From assembly GCA_028023455.1 (NCBI GenBank), contig JAQFVV010012498.1, positions 2,763,001-2,827,000 of the forward strand: a stretch of DNA of 64,000 nt. The letters are read 5' to 3'. Below, piece after piece: positions 1 to 14,383 of this stretch. The notes below the pieces were generated by a model. It was not told the DNA's origin. It saw only the letters and a program-made list of their open reading frames with translations, and ran no database searches. Both the position numbers and the translations under genes were made by a program. The first letter of the stretch is position 1. Each line of letters begins with the position of its first letter. The DNA is from Epiperipatus broadwayi (Eukaryota; Onychophora; Udeonychophora; Euonychophora; Peripatidae).

Positions 1-1074
1 CAATTATTAACCGAAGTCTGTATTTATTAAACAGTGTGGGAAGTTATAAATAATTTAAAGTAAAGGGGAGGGAGAGTCTTTATGTCTTAAAATTTATATA
101 ATTTAATTCATTTAAATCATCCATGCCTGTTTAGCAATTAGATCATACCATTATGCAGGATATTCTATAATTATGGGCATTAAATAATTAAAATAGTCTT
201 TAAAGCTATATATCTCATTATCCCAAGCATTGCGTACATATAGACACATTCATTCCTATATTATATATTCATGCTTCTCTTTCCTATGGAGGTATCGCAA
301 AGTCGAACCCCATCATCTTTCTCAAAGTCCAAGAACCAGGTTTTAACCCCCCCTGGGGACTTCTTTGATCATATGTACATGCTTTATATGGGGATTGCTC
401 TGGAAAAACCAGCCCAATAAATGCATAGCCAATAGCTCTTCTTTCCTGAACCGATTCTGTTAACGTCGCAGACTTATATCGGTCTATTTCTCAAAATAAA
501 TTCCATGAAGCACATGTTTGGATCCATGACTGGATCACATCAAATATGCTACCATGCATGTACCACTTTCTGTTGTATTTCTAATAAACCCATGAACATC
601 TATAAGCCATAATGATGTGATTTTTGCTAAACAGATATCTATGTCCACTATTTAAAATGCGCATCATTGCAACGACCTTATTATTATTAATATATATATA
701 TATTCATCAGCTATCCCTCACACGTCTGTCACTTTATTAACTGAATTAATAACTATATATTTGTACAAATGTAATGTTCCGTTATCAAATTATAATTATC
801 TTTCAAGTCAGTTGAATGATATTTTGTTCTTTCTGGGGGTGTAGTGCCACTTCAATATTATATTTTTTAATAGTGCTAAACCTTATATTCATCATTATAG
901 TATATATTATTGGCATTGCTGCAACTATCAATAAAATCATCTATTAAATTTGATTCTTAATTTATTAACCAAACGTAATATAATTTCTCTATGACATATT
1001 ATTATGTAATATTTATAAGGACAATGATCAATCAATGATGATATGCATTTATTAATGTTTTGTTAAAATAATAA

Positions 1075-1078
<4 letters not shown>
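1..1078. other. AT-rich non-coding stretch
   Basis: No convincing coding frame, RNA gene or repeat boundary is visible. The piece at about 285-480 is less AT-rich than its surroundings and contains a short C run, but I find no second copy in the window and no protein similarity. Confidence 0.5.
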
Positions 1079-1118
<40 letters not shown>

Positions 1119-1126
1119 AAATGTTG

Positions 1127-1162
<36 letters not shown>

Positions 1163-1172
1163 CAACATTTCC
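1079..1172. repeat. Two (TA)n tracts, the second inside a small palindrome
   Basis: Two (TA)n runs of about 30 bp are separated by a short spacer. The second is bordered by inverted arms, AAATGTTGTA on the left and TACAACATTT on the right, so the tract can extrude as a hairpin. Confidence 0.8.
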
Positions 1173-1423
1173 AAATTATTGTGTTTTTTTTTTTTGTTTA
1201 AACTAGTATTTTAATTAATAAGTTATGCCCCTACTGACTAGATGATCTCTGCTAATATATAATTAATATGATAGGGCATAATCTTTAATTGCTTCTAAAC
1301 TGTGTTCAATAAAATATCCCACCATTAAACTTTAGAGTCTTTTTGTGTCTCCGATGTGCAATGCTGGCGGAGAGAGATGAAATTAGATCTATATCATTGG
1401 GATTGTTGCTCATAAGTTGGTAG

Positions 1424-1556
1424 ATCTGGAAAATAGGCAAATAGGGCAGAATTCATGACTTTTTCTGACTTATGCATCTTGCGCATGATTGTATTCAAGG
1501 TACTTTTGCCTGGATGCTAGATCTTGTTATGTGAACATACAAAACTGACCGGTACA
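1424..1556 (+). repeat. Interspersed repeat copy 1, ending in a simple repeat
   Basis: This segment matches 11605-11740 over about 130 bp with scattered substitutions and small indels. Shared blocks include GCAAATAG, ATCTTGC, TGGAT.CTAG.TCTTGTT, TGAACA.AC and the last block GAC.GGTACA. Directly after the shared end this copy continues as (CTAT)n while the other continues as (AT)n. That is the layout of a SINE-like or other short non-autonomous element whose 3' end carries or seeds a microsatellite. I see no clear tRNA-like head, so the class is open. Confidence 0.6.
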
Positions 1557-2379
<823 letters not shown>

Positions 2380-3230
2380 TGTAATATTAGGATAATAAAC
2401 CATGTTTCCAAAATTCATACTACCATAAAGTAAACATTTTGTGTTTACTCTATCATCACTGGCTATAAAATGACAAGGGCTAAACCTATTCATAATGTTT
2501 TGCGTTTCAAATAACTTCCTATAATCCCATATACTCACATAAAAGTCTTTTGGATTTGTATCACAGAAATAAACATTAATTGCAACCTTCATATGAAAAC
2601 TTATTTTATGTAATTGCCATGCATTTTTTCAGTCCTAAAATTTCTTCTATCATAACTAAACTAGCTATATTCTTGACAATCATCTAAATGAATTTTATCA
2701 GTATATCTTGAACTCATTATTGCACTCTCTTCAAAATAAAATCCATCTATATTTTCTCCATAAAACTTAATTTTATGTCATAATCTTGCATTTTCAACTA
2801 TTTTAAACTTCTTTCATTTGTACAGATCCTAAAAAGAGCCTATCATTAAAGCTTTAAAATTTTAAAATTCTCCTCTTAAGATTTTATTATCATTGCCAAG
2901 TTGCTTTTCAAAACTTCTACTATATTCCTTTCTACTGATTTTTATTTAAACTTTCGATTTCTATTCAAACTTCTTGGGATTCTTCTACCCTTGCTTTTAG
3001 AGCCAAATATTCATTTTTTGTCTCCTGCCTCAACAATAAAGATTCAGTTCTAGCTTCATCAAATTTTAGCATCCAAACTATCATTCAATTCTTTTAAATG
3101 AATATCCAATCTAGTACTTAATGCTTGGTGATCAGTTTTAGCTTCATCAAATTTAGCATCCAACCTAGTATTGAATGTGGCTACTATATCCCGAAGCATT
3201 TTTTTTTTCATTTCTGCCTTATAAGTCATA
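2380..3230 (-). pseudogene. Decayed gag fragment of a Gypsy-like element
   Basis: On the minus strand, translation from about 3228 gives a charged coiled-coil N-terminus with a duplicated motif of the type RLDAKFDEAKT, like the N-terminal coils of the gag genes at 32 kb and 46 kb. One frameshift lies near 3069 and a stop near 2950. Further down, a 74-codon frame (2592-2368) carries a weak capsid-like pattern (NP.DF followed by .LF..). I see no LTRs, PBS or pol here, and the array at 1557-2379 cuts into the end of this frame. The coil similarity is moderate, the capsid similarity weak. Confidence 0.45.
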
Positions 3231-5640
3231 ATGGAAGGATTAGTATAACAAACTATAAGTAATAACCTGTAGATTTATACTTTACGTTAGTACGATTTAA
3301 TATTATATAATAAACTATGTAAAAATGAAATGGGATTTAATTATTTTAAATAAATTTATCTACTGCAATAGGCAATTGATAATTTGGAGAACTATTATTC
3401 CATCCGCTGCTGTTTACAAAAGAAATTAAACAACAAAAACAAAACATCTATTTATCTAGAATGGGTAGTTAACTTACCATATTATACTTATACAAAATTG
3501 CAAGCACCATTTAGTGACATTCAAATATTTTATCTTACTACCAAATAAATATTAATGTAAGATTTTTAAATACTTGCTAGATCACAAAACAATAAACTAT
3601 ATTTTTTATACTGGTGCATAGAATTAGACATGCTCCATTTAGTATTTCACGCTACTAAATTGAAAACCAAATTATATAATGGCATATAGGTATTGAAAAG
3701 AATGCTCCATAAGTTCAATGCCAAATTATATAATGGAAAATATTTATTGGTGGCATTGGAAAACATGGCATGTATATAGCTTTACTCATAGATAAAATTA
3801 TACAACAATATATGTAGTAAATATCCATCATATTTAATTATTTATTCTCATTGATAGAGTATCATGATATGTGTTTAGATAATGATGATAATATTGCTAA
3901 TCATGTCACTTGAATCAGAGCTCAAGTTATACAGCAAACTATTAATATAAATCAAATATCTCATTGTCAATCAGAATTAAAAGCATGAATATTAGATGTA
4001 CTGTCATGCTATGATGACATCACTTCTTGTGGATTTATTCTGGAGTCAAAGGAATGTTTTAGTGCTCTCTAAACAAATAAATATAGGAAACTCAAATATT
4101 TACACTCTTTATATCTCAGGGAATATTAAATGAATATAAGTAACTGATATTTAAGTGACTTAGCAAGTAAAATCTTATATTCAAAATACTAATTCTAATT
4201 TAAAAAATAAAATAATTTATTTTATTAAAATATTGAATAGACTTCACACAAAAACTTTATATTTTAATATAAATATTTCTTTTTTAATCATATATATCGG
4301 TTAATCTAAACCCTGTTAAGATGAGCATACGCACATATTAAACATTAAAAAAATATGGCGACATGCCAGGGTAAGAAGCACTTTTAAATCTTTTTACGAT
4401 TGCCTTGATGCAGTCATAAGAGTTATTAAAGTATTGGCTCTTAAATACCTTTGAAGGATTACTTTAATTATAACCCCTCGCACCACTGCCAGAAAGAGAA
4501 AAAATATTTTCCCTTTTTGAAAAAGATATGCAAGGCCAAAAACAAACAATATTCTAATTGAAATAAATACCCTAATGACTAAAGATTTAAATCCCGATAA
4601 GGTGGTATCCCATATGCTAGCTCAGCGTTCTCTTTATCCCAGGTAAAAAAATGGGAATCACAAAACTAATGTAATTATCTAATTATTTTGTTATTAGAGA
4701 AAGAAATACGAATAGAGTATCAAAGCAGTAAGGTAACTCTAAGAGTTATGCATTAAATGTTTATTGAACCCAATATCCCTTCACCAATTACAAAGATAAA
4801 TAAATAATAATAAACCCCAATGCAGAGAAACAAATATATAATAATATAATAGTTATTTTATAAAGAATTATAATGTCAAAACATCAAAAAAAAAAAATCA
4901 AATAGTGAGAGAGAGAGTGGTCTGAGAATCATAGCCTCGCACACTAATACATTATACAAATACTAAATAGTACATTAAATAAGATTGATATTTTACACAA
5001 AGAAATACATAAATGAAAGATAAATAACAATAATATATATAAAATTAATAAAATACAGTATAACATATAAAGATATTTTTCATACTTTTCTGTGCTCTGA
5101 GTAAGCTATTCATCAGTTCATCCAGGGTGGTGAGGACTTCTCTTGAATATGGCACTATTCAGCAGCTTTCATGATTATTGGATGGCTGGATATAGGAGAC
5201 ACTTCTCATGGCAGGAACAAATCTGGGTGGGTGTGCTGACTGAGGGTTCCTACTACATGACCATTTCACGTACAAGAGCATACTTGTATTTCAGGTTTAA
5301 TCATAACTTAATTTCCTCTTTGGTTGATGATTAGCCACTAATAGAAGTGTTCTCTTTTTGGTTTCAACAGCACTTGTAATGGTTCTCTTTTACTTTGGGT
5401 TTTTAAATACCAGCACCTTTCCATAAACACAGTTCTGTACCATACTAATAATAATTGGCTAATTGGAACTCATCTTGAAGCTTACTCTACATCAGTGGGA
5501 TGTAAAAGAAAGATTTAAAATTTGAATGGCTGATTGTCTGCTTCTGTATGTTCTGCTCCAACTCTCTAAGTTTAACCAGAGAGGTTAAGATAAATCCAAT
5601 AAGTCAACAAACAAGTTAAAAAAAAGTTCAGTAAATTAAC
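3231..5640. other. AT-rich non-coding stretch
   Basis: No supported gene. A 63-codon frame at 5143-5334 lies in slightly richer sequence and has no recognised domain. A short (GA)n-like run lies near 4906. Nothing else stands out. Confidence 0.45.
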
Positions 5641-5670
5641 ATGAGTGAATGAATAATTGACTGATTCAGT

Positions 5671-5827
5671 GAATGAGTGATTGATTCAGAGAGAGAGTTA
5701 GTGAGAGAGAGTTGTTGACTGAGGGACTGTCCAAGTCCCCAAACACAATGAATGAGTGATTGACTCAGTGAGAGAGAGAGAGTTAGCAAGAGAGAGTTGT
5801 TGACTGAGTGTCCAAGTCTCCCAAACA
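5671..5827. repeat. Two-copy minisatellite, period about 80 bp
   Basis: Two adjacent units (5671-5749 and 5750-5827) share AATGAGTGATTGA.TCAG, a GAGAGAGAGTTAG block, GTTGTTGACTGAG, GTCCAAGTC and CCAAACAC. The Leu/Ser-rich frame on the minus strand is a by-product of the GA-rich units. Confidence 0.85.
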
Positions 5828-6136
5828 CCTGTTGAATAGTTTATATAACCCACTCATTACAATCCTAATCTAGGTACCCCTCTGAAAAAACATTTAATTA
5901 GCTAATTTTGAATTTTGTTAATGGATTCATACAATGCACAAAGCATTCCTATGTAATCTCAAAATTTTTTATTTGTAATTAAATTTATTATCTAAGATAT
6001 TTTGATAACCAAATTACACTTAAAATATTTTTTTAATTAAACTAGATAGCCTTTCTCCACCCACATTAACATAAATTTCAACAAATTCTTTTGACTAGTT
6101 GAAATACTCAAAAATTAAAAAAGAAACAAAATTACA

Positions 6137-6612
6137 GTCATAGATCACATGACCCTATTCTCTTAAGCTTGTAAGTTATAAACAATGAGGATTGCCAATT
6201 TCTCAACAAGGTTTGTGATAAATGCTTATCCAGAGCCAGCACTTAAAATATATCTGTCAGGAACCCCTCCTCCAAACTCCTGACCATGGTTTTGTGTTTT
6301 GGCACTTCTCAAAGAGGTGCTAGAATAGGGTCAGACACTAGATCTAAAAATACCAACCCAAAGCCAAGCGCTTATCTAAAAGTTATCTATTGAGTGGAAA
6401 ATCTGAAATTTTCAGACACCTACATGTCTTCAAATCCAGCTATCCAACTCAAATAGCTATATGGGCCTGATAGATCTTCAACCATACCATATATTAGTAG
6501 TCTTAACAATATAAGAGTCATAGATCACATGACCATATTCTCCTAATCTTGTAAGTTATAAACAATGAGGATTGCTAATTCCTCAACAAGCTTTATGATA
6601 ATTATTTATGTA
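6137..6612. repeat. Core repeat flanked by two about 94-bp direct repeats (locus 1)
   Basis: A direct repeat beginning GTCATAGATCACATGACC occurs at 6137-6230 and again at 6517-6612, differing at about a dozen positions. Between them is a core of about 285 bp. Parts of this core (ACTAGATCTAAA, GTCTTCAAA..CAGC, CTATATGGG.CTGAT, CAATATA) recur in the same order at about 50135-50300, where the core is flanked by a different, unrelated direct repeat. This is an interspersed repeat family of unknown class; no coding capacity is visible. Confidence 0.6.
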
Positions 6613-9600
6613 CTAAAAATATAAATGCCTTTAGGATTTTCTTAAATCTAGAACAATGTGTTTGTAGAGAAAAATAACTATTAAAACTTTTGATTTTACA
6701 AAATTACTTATTTGTTGGAACATTTAATCATTTTCATCTTTTTTCTTTTTACAAACTCTTCACAAAAAATATAAATTCACCTGGGTCTCATTTTACCGAT
6801 AGATAGATTCCTCAAAAAACACACGCAAATGAAATCACGCAAGGGGGAATGTGGTCTACGATTTTTCAAAATTCGCATAAAAGCAAAGCACCAACGTAAA
6901 ATTACTTTAAAATTCGTGCAAAAAAAAAAAAAATAAGGAAATAAAATATGACTAATAAAAAATTTCAAATTTGAAAAAAAATGATATAAGACAAACTTTT
7001 TTTAACTATAATATTTAATTTTATTCAAAATAATATATTTTTATGCATAATTTACAGTACAGTAATTTAAATTTTTTATACACGTTTTAATTATTATCAC
7101 TATTTGCCCAAAAAGACCTTCGTTTGCAAACTAATAAAAAATCAGATTCTCATGTGATGTGATGTGATGTATTTGGCTTCTCCTTAAATGAAGTCAAGAA
7201 TATATCAGCAATTATTCCCACAAGAGGAAATACAACTAGCGACAAGTTCACTCTCATGTTGTGTTAATGGTTTTCTGTTGACGACAATGATGATTTTATT
7301 AATTGTTTATGAACTTAGACTTATGATAATAAAAAGGCATTTATTCACCACTGCTGGGAAAAATTTAATTAAAACTAACAACTAAAAATTAAATTCTTAT
7401 TTTTGTCTTTAATTTTCAATTCTGTTTAAAAATCAATTTTCATTTTACATCACATTAATTTCAAGTCACCCATAAGTAATTTTTAAATTGTTAATTACAA
7501 TTAAAAATCAGATTTTAATTTTTAATTGTACCCACTGCTATTACTGACCTTTTAAAAATAAATTTATGGACACTAAATGATTAATAATTGATTATGTTCT
7601 TTTTTAAAAAGTAAAAACAGAATGTGATTTAAATGCAAAATTAACATGCACAATGTTTGAACAAATTTACATTATAATCTTGTAAAGTTTAATGTGTGTA
7701 TACATAAAATGTGGAAATCATGATTTTAATTTCATTATTGCATAAAATCTTACTATTATAAAGCACTGAAAATATTGGAATTACTAAGATGAAAGTCGAA
7801 TTCCAATAATGTGCTATTATTTTCAATATAACGTAAGTGCGCAAAATTTATTATTTAAAGTAATAGCGCATTATCGGACTTCCACTTCCAGTGAAAGACG
7901 AATCACATAACTTCAAAATCATGTTAAATAAGTCCACGTAAAAAGAGACCCAGGTGCACAATAAAAATTTATTATAAGCATATAGCTAATATGCTGACAC
8001 ATCGAATTATAAATTATAAGCCTTAACTATTGCCTTTTCTTGTGTGTGCAAGTATATGATATATCCAAAGACCCCTCTCACCTATTTTAGAACATGACTT
8101 AATTTTGTTTATATAGATGCTATACACCCCCCACTTTAATGGCTTTATTACATATTTTAGGCCATTTTCTTACTTAATACCATCTTATGCTTGGCCGTAC
8201 AAAGTGTGCCTGTCATCATATATATATGAACCATTATACAATTACAAATAACCAGTAATGCCCTTTGTTTAAAAGTCTATATCTCAATATATGCATATTA
8301 TTTCTAAATAATACATGAGCAATTTAAAAGTATTGCAGTTTGTAATGTTACAATTGACTATTTATCAGTCTGCATTACAGTGTCATGTTTATTTTATGTA
8401 AGAGGTTTATTTAAACTTCATTGTATCAATATTTCATACTCTGTAGTCAAGGTGCAATCTTTAAGAGTCCATATATATTCAATAGACCATTAGTAAGAAT
8501 GGATTTCTTTCTTGCTATTAAAAGGTGAGAAGGTTGCCTTGACAGCAGTGAGAAATATTGATTACTATCTTTACTTCAAATGTTTAGGTGGTTACTGGTT
8601 GGTATCTATAATGAAGTGGGAAATCTGCCCTGCAGATTTGTGCTTCACCTAATGCCAATTATATAGTCACTAGAACGGATTAGAACCTGAATTATATATA
8701 TATTTAATAGGCAATAATATATATAATGGATACACAGACATTTAGTTTGTTTGCCCATTCAACTTATACACATGTATGTGCATATGAAAAATAATATTTG
8801 AAAGTTATAAAATTTTATAATTTTATTTCAATAACTTTCTAACCAATTTATATTATATATAAAACAATTTATATTATATATATTTTGTAAATCTTAAATC
8901 TTGCAAGTAGTAATTTATATAAAAATAGAATGGTCAATCAAGAAACAAACCACGGTATTTTTGAAACTTTATTGCTTTTAATTTATGTAGAAATAAAACT
9001 GTCATTTAAAAGACAAACCGCTGGAGCTGGGAAATTTTATTGCTAGCAATTTGTGCAAGTTTAAGTAATATTTAATAATCAAGCAATGACATTTGCGGAA
9101 CTTTGTATCATTTTTTAAATACACACAAGGTCGTAGATGCCAGAGGTTTTTAATTATTTTATCTGGTCATTTATTGCTCTGATCTTTTTCATTTCTGCAG
9201 CAGCTGATTCTTTAATGTGTACTTGTATAAATAGCTAAAATTTTATATTTTTTTGGTCTTCTTTTTGTTTCATGCTCCAGTCGGAGATATATTTCATGCA
9301 AGTTTGCATTGTGCAGCAAAATCATGGAGGAGTAAAAGAAATCATCCACCCCCTGCCTTTGGGAGGTTTATCTCACTCACTGTGACCAGTTAGAAACTTC
9401 TAAACCTAATATGCGAACTGTCCAAAAACTGTGTGCTTAAAAGACTCTCCAATCTCTACCAATGACTGTTTCAAACCCAAGCTAGCCCATGATCATGATC
9501 CACCAATTACCTACATCATCACATCTGCAAGCCCAAGGTAATATCTATCTTTCCACCAGTTATGAACTCTGAATTAATAAATTGTTCTAATTCTAAACTA
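6613..9600. other. AT-rich non-coding stretch
   Basis: No supported gene. It holds a short (GATGT)n-like run near 7155, an imperfect inverted repeat near 7780-7885 and degenerate local duplications near 8830-8880 and 8950-9060. Frames of 60-70 codons have no recognised motifs. Confidence 0.45.
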
Positions 9601-9609
9601 CATTATACA

Positions 9610-9775
9610 TTGTTCCTTCTTTACTTAATGTTAAAGTTATCATATAAATACTAATAATGTCTGTGATTTATTATAATATTTTGTTTTGACTATATTGTAT
9701 GCTTTCCTTCTTTCCTAATTTTAAAGCTGTCACATAAATGCTAATAATGTCTGTGCGATTTATTATAATGCTATA
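9610..9775. repeat. Two-copy tandem duplication, period about 90 bp
   Basis: The unit containing TTCCTTCTTT, TAAATACTAATAATGTCTGTG and TTTATTATAAT occurs at about 9610-9699 and again at 9700-9775, with a few substitutions and a 2-base insertion (GTGCGATT versus GTGATT). Confidence 0.8.
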
Positions 9776-11604
9776 TCAATTTTCTGTTTTGGTGTGGCAA
9801 TTTAAAATTAATTGATTTTTTTTGTTTTATTATTCTAATTCATTTTGATATGCCAAGAAACTATACAATCTGGTGAGTGAACTTACCCCCATTAGTATTC
9901 TTCTGTCAAACTAAGGAGACATAAATTTCCTTAAAATTTGTTGTTATAAACACACTCGGTTTTATACAAATTATTTTCAATAATGTTATTCTTTAAATGA
10001 CCAGAAGGTCTTGATATTTACATTGAATTATTACACCTAACTATAAAAATTTAACCCTCATCTTATTATTAAAAGTTGTTATCATTTTAATTAAGTACAG
10101 TCCACCAGCAGTGAATTTAATATGTAATTTCTAATTTTATTTTAATAATTGTAACATGAAAGGCTCTTATTTTGTGAGTAATCACAGTTATCTGTGCAAT
10201 GACTGCTGGTAGAAATGTGGAGATATTTTTGAGGTGTGGGAGAGAGCAATTTATCTTTTTCAGTTTTAACTCTGACCCCTTTATGTGCGTTTATTGATCA
10301 TTAGTTAACTTCCCAGGATGATTTGCATTTAAGCATTTCATTGCACAGGAAAGCATCTTATAGGAGTCAGGTGTTTATTAATTTATTGTGGTTGTTAGTG
10401 ACATGAACTAGTTATATGTTTTGGGTGTTATAAGTGTATTATTGTAATCATTATTTGCAATTTTCCTGCTTTGTCCTTATTTTGGGATCTTCGGAATGAC
10501 CAATTCCACTATTCATCATCCCTCTAAAAGTAGATGTATTTTGCTACTCGGGATCTTCTCCAGGCACCCTCAATGAATCAGTGTATGGGAAACATACAGA
10601 TGAACTGTCCCAACACCCACTTGTGCCATTATTCTTCTGAGATATGATCTTGGCCATCATGCAGGAATACTTCTTTTCGTACCAATATGACAAAGCCACT
10701 CAAGAGCATCTTAAATGATCGCTCCTCTAGACATGAATACCGCCTTATTGTTATTAAGTTTTCTATTCACCTGCAATGCTCTTTATTAATCGTAATTTCC
10801 TGTCATTCACCATCCATTCATTTTAATTTCTAAGTTAGATTATGCATTATAGCTTCTCCCAAGTATCGCACATTTTTCAAATCACACAACCCAAATTTTT
10901 ATTCATATATATGTAATGACCAATACAACTTATTAATGTGAATCTATAATATATTAAATGAGGGTTAAGTTACAAAGTATAATTGGTTCCCTAATTGATT
11001 TATTTGATTCTTGGCATATAAACTGCACCATTATATCTGAGCAACTGCACGAATGACCCTTGTTCTAGATATGTAATAATTTCACGAACTAACTGTATGT
11101 AGTAACACTTTATGTATTTATATAAATTCTATGATTTATTGACTCATCTCTAAAGTGTATGATTGCAAATCAAACCACAATCAAAGTTGTAACTACCATT
11201 GCCCAGACATTCTATATAGCTATTTTTGTTATTACCATATTTAATTGTTCAATAAATTTATATCACATTATTTTCTATATTCTCGCATCTGTTATTCATT
11301 GCCCGAATCTCTCTTATGACTGTTTAGGTTAAGTTAAATTATTTCAAATTCAATGAAAGATTTTATTGGTATTATTAATTAATTCCCTTTATTTAAAGTT
11401 CCCTTGAACGATATTAAGTATCTGATTATTAATCTATTAAAGAATAGCCTACCCCATTCTTTAAGTAGTATATTTTGTAATAATCATTGGCTAATTATTT
11501 AAAGATTATCGATTTCCAAGTTTTTTTGCTCACCCTGTTCTCATTGCTGGGCCTGGAGTAAATTAAAGCTTGCTAGTATCCTCAAAAGCATTGTCCATGT
11601 ATTT
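9776..11604. other. Non-coding stretch
   Basis: No supported gene. The piece at about 10480-10740 is noticeably less AT-rich than its surroundings, as in an old exon or transposon fragment, but all frames I checked are interrupted and none shows a recognised motif. Confidence 0.4.
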
Positions 11605-11740
11605 AGAGGCCCTGGAGCACAAGCAAATAGTTTAGCATTTAGTACTGTTCCAGACCTGTGTATCTTGCACATTGCTAGATTGCTATAGATTGCTTGGATT
11701 CTAGGTCTTGTTGAATGAACACACGATTTTGACTGGTACA
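11605..11740 (+). repeat. Interspersed repeat copy 2, ending in (AT)n
   Basis: Second copy of the repeat at 1424-1556, with the same order of blocks and the same terminal GAC.GGTACA, followed at once by a short (AT)n. The element may extend upstream to about 11541, but similarity to copy 1 becomes unclear there. A minus-strand 66-codon frame over it has no recognised domain. Confidence 0.6.
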
Positions 11741-11752
11741 ATATATATATAC

Positions 11753-14383
11753 TGTGACCTTCCAGGTTGACACCAGGAGTGTTAACAATGGCTAAAGATA
11801 GTTATCTTAGAAAAATGAATTGTGATATAATTTAATATTTAAAATTGAGTTTTAGGAGAATTAAACTTAAATTGTGGTGAGATTTTCTATTGTAAATTAG
11901 ATTTAAAATATTAAACTTTAGTTGGATGTACCAATTGATAGAATTTAAAGTTATATATTTAATAGTGAAGAGGAAGACAGAAAAACATCAGGGAATGTTG
12001 ATATAAGAGTAGAATTAATAGGAAGGTTATAGCAGGTGTTGTTCATTGGTGTTCTAGATTATTGCCTACTCCAATCTAAGATTTAGCTTGTGTATGTGGA
12101 TGTATGTTCATTTACATCATTTCATACTTTGTCCATTTTTTTTTCATACAATTACTAATAATATCTAGATTGTAATAGTAAAATTTATATGCTAAACAAA
12201 ACAGATATACAGTACTCATATATAATTGATTAAAATGATTTCCTTATTTATATTTTTTATTTATTTACTGGTTATGTATTGTTTCTAATAATACATTTGG
12301 AATTGTAAAAAAGTATCTCTATATTTGTAAATTAATATTTAATATTAGATATTTTTGTTTTATTTTAATACTCTATTGTTGTCAGTTTATAAAGCAAACT
12401 AGTTTTGGAGTGTTGAAAGCAAGCTAGTTTTGGAGTGTTGCCAAGTGATCAATAATAATAAAAAAAGAGGGCATGAGTGTGTGTTGACAAGAAAAGTTTG
12501 TACAGACTACTTAGGAGAGAAAAAGGATGAATATAAAAAAATAAACCCTGTAGGGTTTCAGCTCTGACTTTGCCAGCTAGCGATTGGAGTTCGCTATTAA
12601 AATACCTAAATATCACAGAATATCCATTATAAAACATTTAACATTTTGTTGTAATTTGATAATACTTGAATTATGAAAAATATTAGAGATGAAAATATTT
12701 GTGAGAAAACATATTCAATACTATTGCAAAATGCTTGATATATTTTCAATTTCTAAAAGCCTATTCTTAATATTACATAAAGTGAAATTTAAAAAAAAAA
12801 GGAAGTTATTCAATATAATTTGTTTTCTTAGTAAAAGAATTATAAACTAAAGAATTTATTATTCACATATATATAACTGAAATAAATAATGAAATATATT
12901 ATTGAACGCCAGTTAGTGATCATCTATAGTAACTGCATACTGCCATGGAGAAATTGTTAACAATGGGAATTAAAAAAATATATCAAATTTAAAATTAAAA
13001 GGATAAAACCTTAAAACTTTAATATAATTGTTTCACTTAATTGGAGATTTTATTTTTGGGTGATTAATAAGATAATTCCAGTGCATGCTAATATATTTAT
13101 TACAAGATTTTCAATATTGTAAACTTTTGCAGTTATATCAAGTTATTTTTTTTTAACCCGTCAGGATTAACTTTTTATTTGTGATTCATTTATTATTAAT
13201 AGAAGCAGCGTATTCATCGTATATATATCATTGACATTTCAAATAATAACTTTCAAATTAATAACAATTCATCGTCTAATGATTACATATCGATAAGTAT
13301 TTTTTTTTTTTGTATACTAGAAATGTAATTTTTATATATATATATATTTTAAAACTAATGTAACTGGTTAAATATATTGTCTTACAGGATTTAAAAATCA
13401 TTCTATACATAAATTTTATATTCGAATGTGTGTGTACTGTTATAAATATTATTATTATTGCTTCCAAAATTATACTTTTGTTTTATTTCAATTATTGCGT
13501 AAATAAATTATAAATATTATGAATGATAAATGTGTTATATTTATAACATTTATAAGCACCCATATTCGAAAATATAGGTAATAAGGAATAGTAAAAAAAA
13601 AAACTATTATTAAAGTTAATGTTTGTGAATGAATATCAAAATCTTTATAACATATCATATTAATATCATATTCATTTTATTTTTTTTTAACAATTCATTT
13701 CTTTCAGTATAAATGAGATGTTAGAGAGAAGTGTATTTTATCTAAGTAAGAAGGGAGGTGATAGAGTTAATAGCAAGATGTTTAGGATAATATATTTTGT
13801 TTTTGTTATTTTGTCTTTATTTTCAATAAATATTTTATTGAATTAATATCCATATGAATTATTTTATTATATGTTCGATTCTCCATTTCCACACATGCAC
13901 ATATGGTTAACATAACATAGTTATAGAATATCTAAATTTGCCAGTATAAGTCGAGTTTTATTTAATTTGTCTGGTGTTAATAAATATCAGTATTACAATG
14001 CCAATAATTTATTTTACTTTGCTTAGAATAGATGGTGATGTGGATATAAAAGATACCCAACTCTCATCATTATCTATCCTATACTGAATATGATAATTGA
14101 TGATTGTGCAATAGTTTTAGTATTGAATAGATGCTTAGAACATATTTAAATTAACATTATAGAGTTATTGTTTATAGACATTTTTATCATTTTTATTTAC
14201 CTCCTATATGAAGACCATATCCTATAACCTCAACTGAGCTAAGCCATAGAATAATTACAATATAAGAATCTTTTAAATAAGTTTAAAAGCAATTCACAAT
14301 TATAAATTTTATTCTATCTTGTAGAATTGGCGCCTGGGCAATTATAAATCTAATAAAGTGAATAAGTGAAGAAGGCAGAGGTT

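Noticed and set aside
5143-5334. 63-codon frame in slightly GC-richer sequence, perhaps an exon
   Set aside because: No recognised motif, no neighbouring exon, and splice signals are not convincing; kept only as a note.
10480-10740. Less AT-rich segment that might be a transposon or exon remnant
   Set aside because: Frames on both strands are interrupted and no motif could be named.
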